Positions 59,401 through 64,000 of a stretch of 64,000 nucleotides of DNA are shown here, piece by piece. A program made the translations under genes and the position numbers. The notes beneath the pieces are model-generated. The model searched no databases. It worked only from the letters and a program-made list of their open reading frames with translations, and was not told the DNA's origin. Source of the stretch: Manduca sexta (taxonomy: Eukaryota; Arthropoda; Insecta; Lepidoptera; Sphingidae); contig NC_051126.1 in assembly GCF_014839805.1 (NCBI RefSeq), forward strand, positions 6,766,609 to 6,830,608, written 5' to 3'. Numbering within the stretch: the first letter of the stretch is position 1; the number at the start of each line of letters is the position of its first letter.

Positions 59401-60175
59401 TGCGCGTTTAGACAAATTAATTATTTAGATACAACGACTGTATAATTTCTATTGACGATAGTATCCTCTTTACATCGTGAAAACTCAAATATAATATTCT
59501 ACCTTATCAGAAACAAAAACAAACATAAATCCTAAATGATCGAATTAATATTCAAACCTATGTTTTTGTATCTTGATAGTCAAATTTGTGTTATGGGCTC
59601 AGCGGTGAAAAATAAGCTACTTTACTACTGGCAACCCGACTTTTGACAACAATTGAGGTCAATCAAGTTTATTTTTATTACTTCGATGTAATATTTCTAT
59701 TAGTAAATAGATAGGCCAAACAAATATAAAACACTAATGAAGGTATCTTTTAAACAATGTTTTCTTAATTATGTACATTACAATTAATACTATGTAGTTT
59801 CTTTGTGGTGAAAGTTTTGTACCTATAAAGTTTGATAACAATAAAGATTATTGAAGAAATTTTTACTAGTTATACATTATTGTTGTTATAAGTAATTGGT
59901 AGAGGTCTTAATCAAGGGCTTAGCCAGCTTTAAATTAAATATCAAAATCTTCTAAATGTGAATATCGATCCAGGGAAACAAAGCAAAAATTTCATGTAGG
60001 TAATCCCAATAATTTTACACAATTACAAACAAAAGTATGTAATCATGTTAAATCTAAAATTGTTTGTACAAACACTTCCTTTTTATTTTAGGAGACCAAA
60101 GGCATCTTACATTGAATACTAATGTTAACAAAACTGATAATATCAAATGTAATAATAAAATAATTTCTTTTACAG
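59401..60175. other. No gene recognised; one extra acceptor-like site
   Basis: AT-rich. CTTCCTTTTTATTTTAG at about 60075-60091 is a good acceptor sequence, but the following frame (ETKGILH) stops after seven codons. Confidence 0.45.
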
Positions 60176-60208
60176 GATAGTGAATGTAATGCAAGATATT
60201 CCAAATAA
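60176..60208 (+). CDS. Candidate terminal exon, coding part
   Basis: An acceptor (ATTTCTTTTACAG, AG at 60174-60175) precedes DSECNARYSK-stop, the phase that a 63-nt cassette at 58611-58673 would supply. The TAA (60206-60208) overlaps an AATAAA polyadenylation signal (60204-60209). T- and GT-rich sequence (TTTTTGTTTTATTTGTTGTT) follows about 40 nt later. Together these resemble a short last exon of a plus-strand transcript. Each element is common in AT-rich DNA, so the call rests on the combination and is weak. No protein family recognised. Confidence 0.2.
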   Translation, partial: DSECNARYSK

Positions 60209-60559
60209 ATAATAGTAAAATATACTCAGTTTTAACAACACATTATTTTTGTTTTATTTGTTGTTCAGTCTTAGATAACATAATATACTTAAGTAAAATT
60301 TCTATACATGAGTTTGAATGTTTGTTAATTAATCAGTTTCACCTTAATAACTAAATGAATGTGTATGAAATATGGTACTCAGACAGTGAGCTGTGGATTG
60401 AATAGAGTACTTTTTATTCCAAAAGATTAATGCCGGTTGAGCGGCAAATAGAAGTTACTAGGTAATAGAGCTATAAATTTTAAAAAGTAACGTTTAATAG
60501 GCAATATACACTTATTTTAATTATTGTTGGTAAGTCTGTTATATGTGAGTGTCTGTCTT

Positions 60560-60836
60560 AATAGTTATAAGGTGTCTACGGCAATGTCTATTTCTATAGC
60601 CAAGTTAAACTGTGTCCATGCACTGATGTGTACCAGTTTAGAGGAAATTGTAACTAGCGTAATTACTTTATAAGACCTAAAATCTTTGTCTCATTCTGAA
60701 AACCTACTGTGGAACGTCACATAGTGCTTTACAATTCAAAGTTCCGGATGGCATTGTAACTGTTTATGGGCGGTCGTATCGCTTATCATCAGGTAAACGG
60801 CATCCTCGTCACATTATTTAACTAAATAAAAAAAGA
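60560..60836 (+). mobile_element. Retroposon family D, diverged copy
   Basis: GTCTACGGCAATGTCTATTT, the GCCAAG block and then a long diverged middle lead to GTAACTGTTTATGGGCGGTC then GTATCGCTTATCATCAGG and AACGGCATCCTCGTCA, with an A-rich end (ACTAAATAAAAAAAGAAA). Same orientation and ending as 46180-46502. Confidence 0.7.
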
Positions 60837-62625
60837 AATTGAGTTAATGCCTTGTCGATTTTGCAACAAATTTTATAATGGAAGGTCCGTAGAATTCCTA
60901 TTAATATACGTTGTTAGCGCCAATTTAACATAAACTGCATAAGCACAACAGCATTTACTATTATTCATATAACAGCATTCGTGTAAAATCTTCAGTAGCA
61001 TTCAATATATCAATTCAATTCAATTTTTAAAATGTGGCTTTAGTAAACAAATCAAGTAAATAAGTCAATGACATTGACATTTGACAATAATTTTGAAGTT
61101 TTATTTTTTCGTTTGAAAACAATCACAATCTACAGAAATTTCTTTAAATTATTTTTATATTCCTTTCATGTTTCTTACATTTAAGTATATACAAAAATGG
61201 GATTAAATAAAGTTTGGCAGTGATTTATTCGAGTTACATCATTTAATATCACGAATACAAACAAAAAACCCTTTTCAAAAAACCGATACTTGCCGATTCG
61301 AGGGGATGAAAGATTTCTGAACGCATTAACACATCGTAATATAAAAAATATTAAGCATAGACAACCTATCGTATGGCATACACAATACCTATTTTTCAAT
61401 TACACATCGTGGCGCGTGTATGAAACGCGTTTGTGTTTAGAGCTTGTTTTGACAACACGCGTTTACGGTGTGTTATCGCGAGTAGCATAGGGAATCAACC
61501 TACAGTTTATTTAATGTGTAGGAGATAAAGTATTTACATTAAAAGTTATCAAATGCATTGTCAATTCTATCAATCCTGGACGGATAGTTAAAACTACCAA
61601 ACAGTTAAAATCTTTGATTATGGTAGTCTTCGAGTAGTCATCACTTAGGTAGCTAGTGAAAGGCTGGTAGGTTAGCTAGGTTAGGGCTCATGTCCTCGCC
61701 GGTGAGGATCGCGACGCGTTATCCTTCTATTTCCCCCTACTTGCCAGCCCGAGCTGGTTACTTTGGTTTGTACCTTGTTTTTATTATAAATTTTATCCCT
61801 AATTTAAAATGTCCATAGTTATATAAGTAATTTTAATAGTTGTTTAGAAATAATAATAATTATTCTTATGCTTTGTTTTGACGTATCATAAGTGCAACTT
61901 TGTTCGCCTACGTGATAAATAGAGTATTTTATTTTATTTATTTATGGTTTAAGGCACTTTATTTTGTTTTTATACGTGTTAATGTAACAAAGTGGGCTGA
62001 TATGCACGTGCGCACAAATCTTTCTTTCCTAAAAGTAATTTTAATGGGTGTTCAGACAAAAATAATAGAACAAAGCGGAAGTTGAAAAGTATTTTGGGCA
62101 CGTTCGTCCCCACAAGCCCCCGAGCCCTGAACTCGGCGACTTTTAATTAATTTTGGAAAGTCTATCGCTAATCACGCCCCGAACTGGTTTAGAGACACCT
62201 ATTTTCTACTTAGATAGGTGAAATTAAAAAGTCGAGTACCTTTCTCTTGATTTTGTTGAGCATGTAACGTTCATAAGTTGTTTAGTCGCAAAGTTTGTAT
62301 CTCAGAACCGTGTTCGCTAACCTTGCATTAGGTTAATGAAATAAGATCTTGTATTTGTAAAATTTCTATAATAGAAATCGAGGGAATTAACTGTCTTGGC
62401 CGGGCCGCCGCACCTGCGTTAATTGGGTAGCTTAATTTGAGTCTAATTTTATACTATCAAAAGAGACTTGACGATATTAAGGTTGCTAGTTTCATTCGAT
62501 CTAAATCTTAGACGGTTGGATTTCAAATTAACTACCAAATAAATAAATAATTAAAACCATTTTTTTTTCAGATTATTCATTAATATGTTAATATTAAAGA
62601 ACGATTCGTAGAACAACAGCAAAAT
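60837..62625. other. No gene recognised
   Basis: Mostly unique. A GC-richer patch at 61660-61765 (CCTCGCCGGTGAGGATCGCG) is of unknown origin, with TAGGTTAGCTAGGTTAGGG just before it. Frames at 61181-61399, 61290-61490 and 61900-62085 have no motif. Confidence 0.45.
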
Positions 62626-62800
62626 ACAGTGGCTTATTCTCTATAAAAATTTAAACTCATAGCACGGCCGGTTTACGTTATCTTCATGAAATTAGCGCAG
62701 AATAGTATTCTATACGCCAATTTCAAGTGTCCTAAACACGATGAGATGCGTTACGTGCGTATTATGAATTGACAAAATAACGTGTGGCATAAGGAATCAG
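62626..62800 (+). repeat. Repeat pair F, copy 2
   Basis: Second copy of the blocks listed for 59211-59400, about 3.4 kb downstream and in the same orientation. The best-conserved block is GAATTGACAAAATAACGTG. Confidence 0.6.
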
Positions 62801-63439
62801 CCCAGGCAATTTACCCAAAAAGCATTTCGAATGAAAACGTTAATATTTAAAATGCTAACCCTACATTTGATCACGCAAAACTACATTACCCAATGTACGT
62901 AGCGGGTGTGGGTGTAGGTTGTCGGTCGGTATCAAATAAATGAGTCGGTACGGTTTGATTCATGCGAATGGGGATCGGAAAATACCCGGCAACAAATAAA
63001 ACGAATCAAACTACCAACTATAAAGGATACTGGATTCACTACGCGCCGTCTGCACACAAGGGTTGCTTTTAAAAATGTGCTCTTTCACAATTAGAACATT
63101 TTTTAGTTTCCACATGTGTTCCATGACGGTTGTCAACGCTGGCAAAACAATTGGAACAGTTTTTTCGAAGTATTGGCTGGCCTGATTAAACTTTACATTC
63201 AGTTCTGGGTTGACCCACTTTTTCGTCTAAATCCATGTCCAGGTTTTGAAGCTGGTCGGCGTTTTTTTCGCGTCTATCAAGTTAGTTTGCCAACATTACT
63301 TTATTTCCATGATTAAAAACTTCTGCCGCTTCGATAACGAACATTGCTATCCCAACATTTTTCGTTTAGTAAGAACAGATTTTACGCTTTTAAAATATGG
63401 GTACTTTTTATATTCTGTAGCATTTCAGCGCCTGTAGCC
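62801..63439. other. No gene recognised
   Basis: Unique DNA. Overlapping 63- and 66-codon plus frames without motifs. Confidence 0.45.
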
Positions 63440-63665
63440 CTTAGAGTTGCGAAACTCAAGTGGCAGTGGGCAAAAGTTCTGGAGTGGCGGCCACGAACCG
63501 GGAGACGCAGCGTAGGCAGGCCCCCCACGAGATGGAGCGACTATCTGGTGAGGGTCGCCGGAGTCCGATGGATGAGGGCGTCCCAGAACCGGTCCCTGTG
63601 GCGCTCAATGGGGGAGGTCTATGTCCGGCAGTGGACGATTCCCGACTGAAATGATGATGATGAGC
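63440..63665 (+). pseudogene. RTE-clade LINE C-terminus, best-preserved copy
   Basis: An open frame from 63443 to TGA 63647-63649 reads RVAKLKWQWAKVLEWRPRTG, RRSVGRPPTRWSDYLVRVAG, VRWMRASQNRSLWRSMGEVY and VRQWTIPD, followed by the GATGATGATGAG tail. This is the carboxyl end of an RTE-type endonuclease/reverse transcriptase. As I recall the family, about 13 residues (an AGHIARR...GR segment) normally lie between WQWA and KVLEW, and here they are missing, an in-frame deletion. Everything upstream of 63440 is lost, so it is a 5'-truncated dead copy. Confidence 0.85.
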
Positions 63666-64000
63666 ATCTCATATCTCGAAAATCGACACAGGCATTACAG
63701 TATAATCTATTGCTATTTGCTAATAATCTTCCTTGCCCAAACTCTTTAAAAATTCTGCTGTAATGTTTCTAAAAAGAAAACAAGATTGTACAGTGCTAAT
63801 GAAATAAACAATTAGCATATATACAAGTTCCTGGCATTAACATTGCACACCGCAGTCAGCTAATCTAGACACCCTTTAAAGCGGGAAACATCGCCATGCA
63901 CCGTTTACCCCAGGGAAGGTAAACTAAGTAAGTTAGATTCCCCATCGTTATTGGGATTAGACTTCAGGATCTAATGAAGCTAGCGAAACGGTGCTGCTCT
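63666..64000. other. No gene recognised at the right edge
   Basis: Unique-looking sequence. A somewhat GC-richer end (63880-63990) could belong to something that continues outside the window. Confidence 0.4.

Noticed and set aside
61640..61700. Insect telomere-like TTAGG repeats (TAGGTTAGCTAGGTTAGG)
   Set aside because: Only two or three degenerate units in the middle of unique DNA.

Overview
The window is non-coding, AT-rich insect DNA, almost certainly from a moth or butterfly (Lepidoptera). The evidence is the repeats. There are two tRNA-derived SINE families with lepidopteran-type bodies, decayed 3' ends of RTE-clade LINEs ending in GATGAT-type tails, short Helitron/Lep1-like elements ending in CTAGT, and a poly(A)-tailed retroposon family. 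I see no bacterial operons, rRNA, functional tRNA genes, CRISPR arrays or viral genes. No long protein-coding gene can be supported. The longest open frame (122 codons) has no recognisable domain, and several others lie inside repeats.

Layout. 0-12 kb: three Helitron-like fragments (106-376, 3230-3510, 9071-9290), SINE copies, several copies of an unclassified repeat (called C here), an 82-bp tandem duplication, two RTE 3' ends and two strong hairpins. 12-25 kb: mostly unique AT-rich DNA, with a SINE, a retroposon D copy, a Helitron-like element, a GC-richer island with two adjoining small ORFs (22.65-23.12 kb) and a textbook CAG|GTAAG recursive-splice motif at 24766/24767. 25-36 kb: SINEs with clear target-site duplications and two RTE C-termini broken by stops. 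36-48 kb: SINE fragments, a Helitron, an inverted composite of repeat C, a 619-bp non-autonomous hAT element with a perfect 8-bp target duplication and four arrays of four GCGAAT units each, retroposon D and a 127-bp tandem duplication. 48-64 kb: mostly unique, with a possible 63-nt internal exon (58611-58673), a possible terminal exon (60176-60208), a diverged repeat pair and an RTE 3' end near the right edge.

How the parts relate. The simplest reading is that this is intergenic or, more likely, the inside of a very long plus-strand intron. The recursive-splice motif, the phase-neutral microexon candidate and the terminal-exon candidate all lie on the plus strand, but this is inference without transcript data. 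The mobile elements show a plausible partnership: SINE family A ends like the RTE LINEs (CAGCAGTGG, then GGCTGAT and a trinucleotide tail), as expected if it uses their reverse transcriptase. I did not find a convincing new biological system. The best leads are the hAT element's 4 x 4 hexamer layout, the splice-signal candidates, the small-ORF island and the hairpins.
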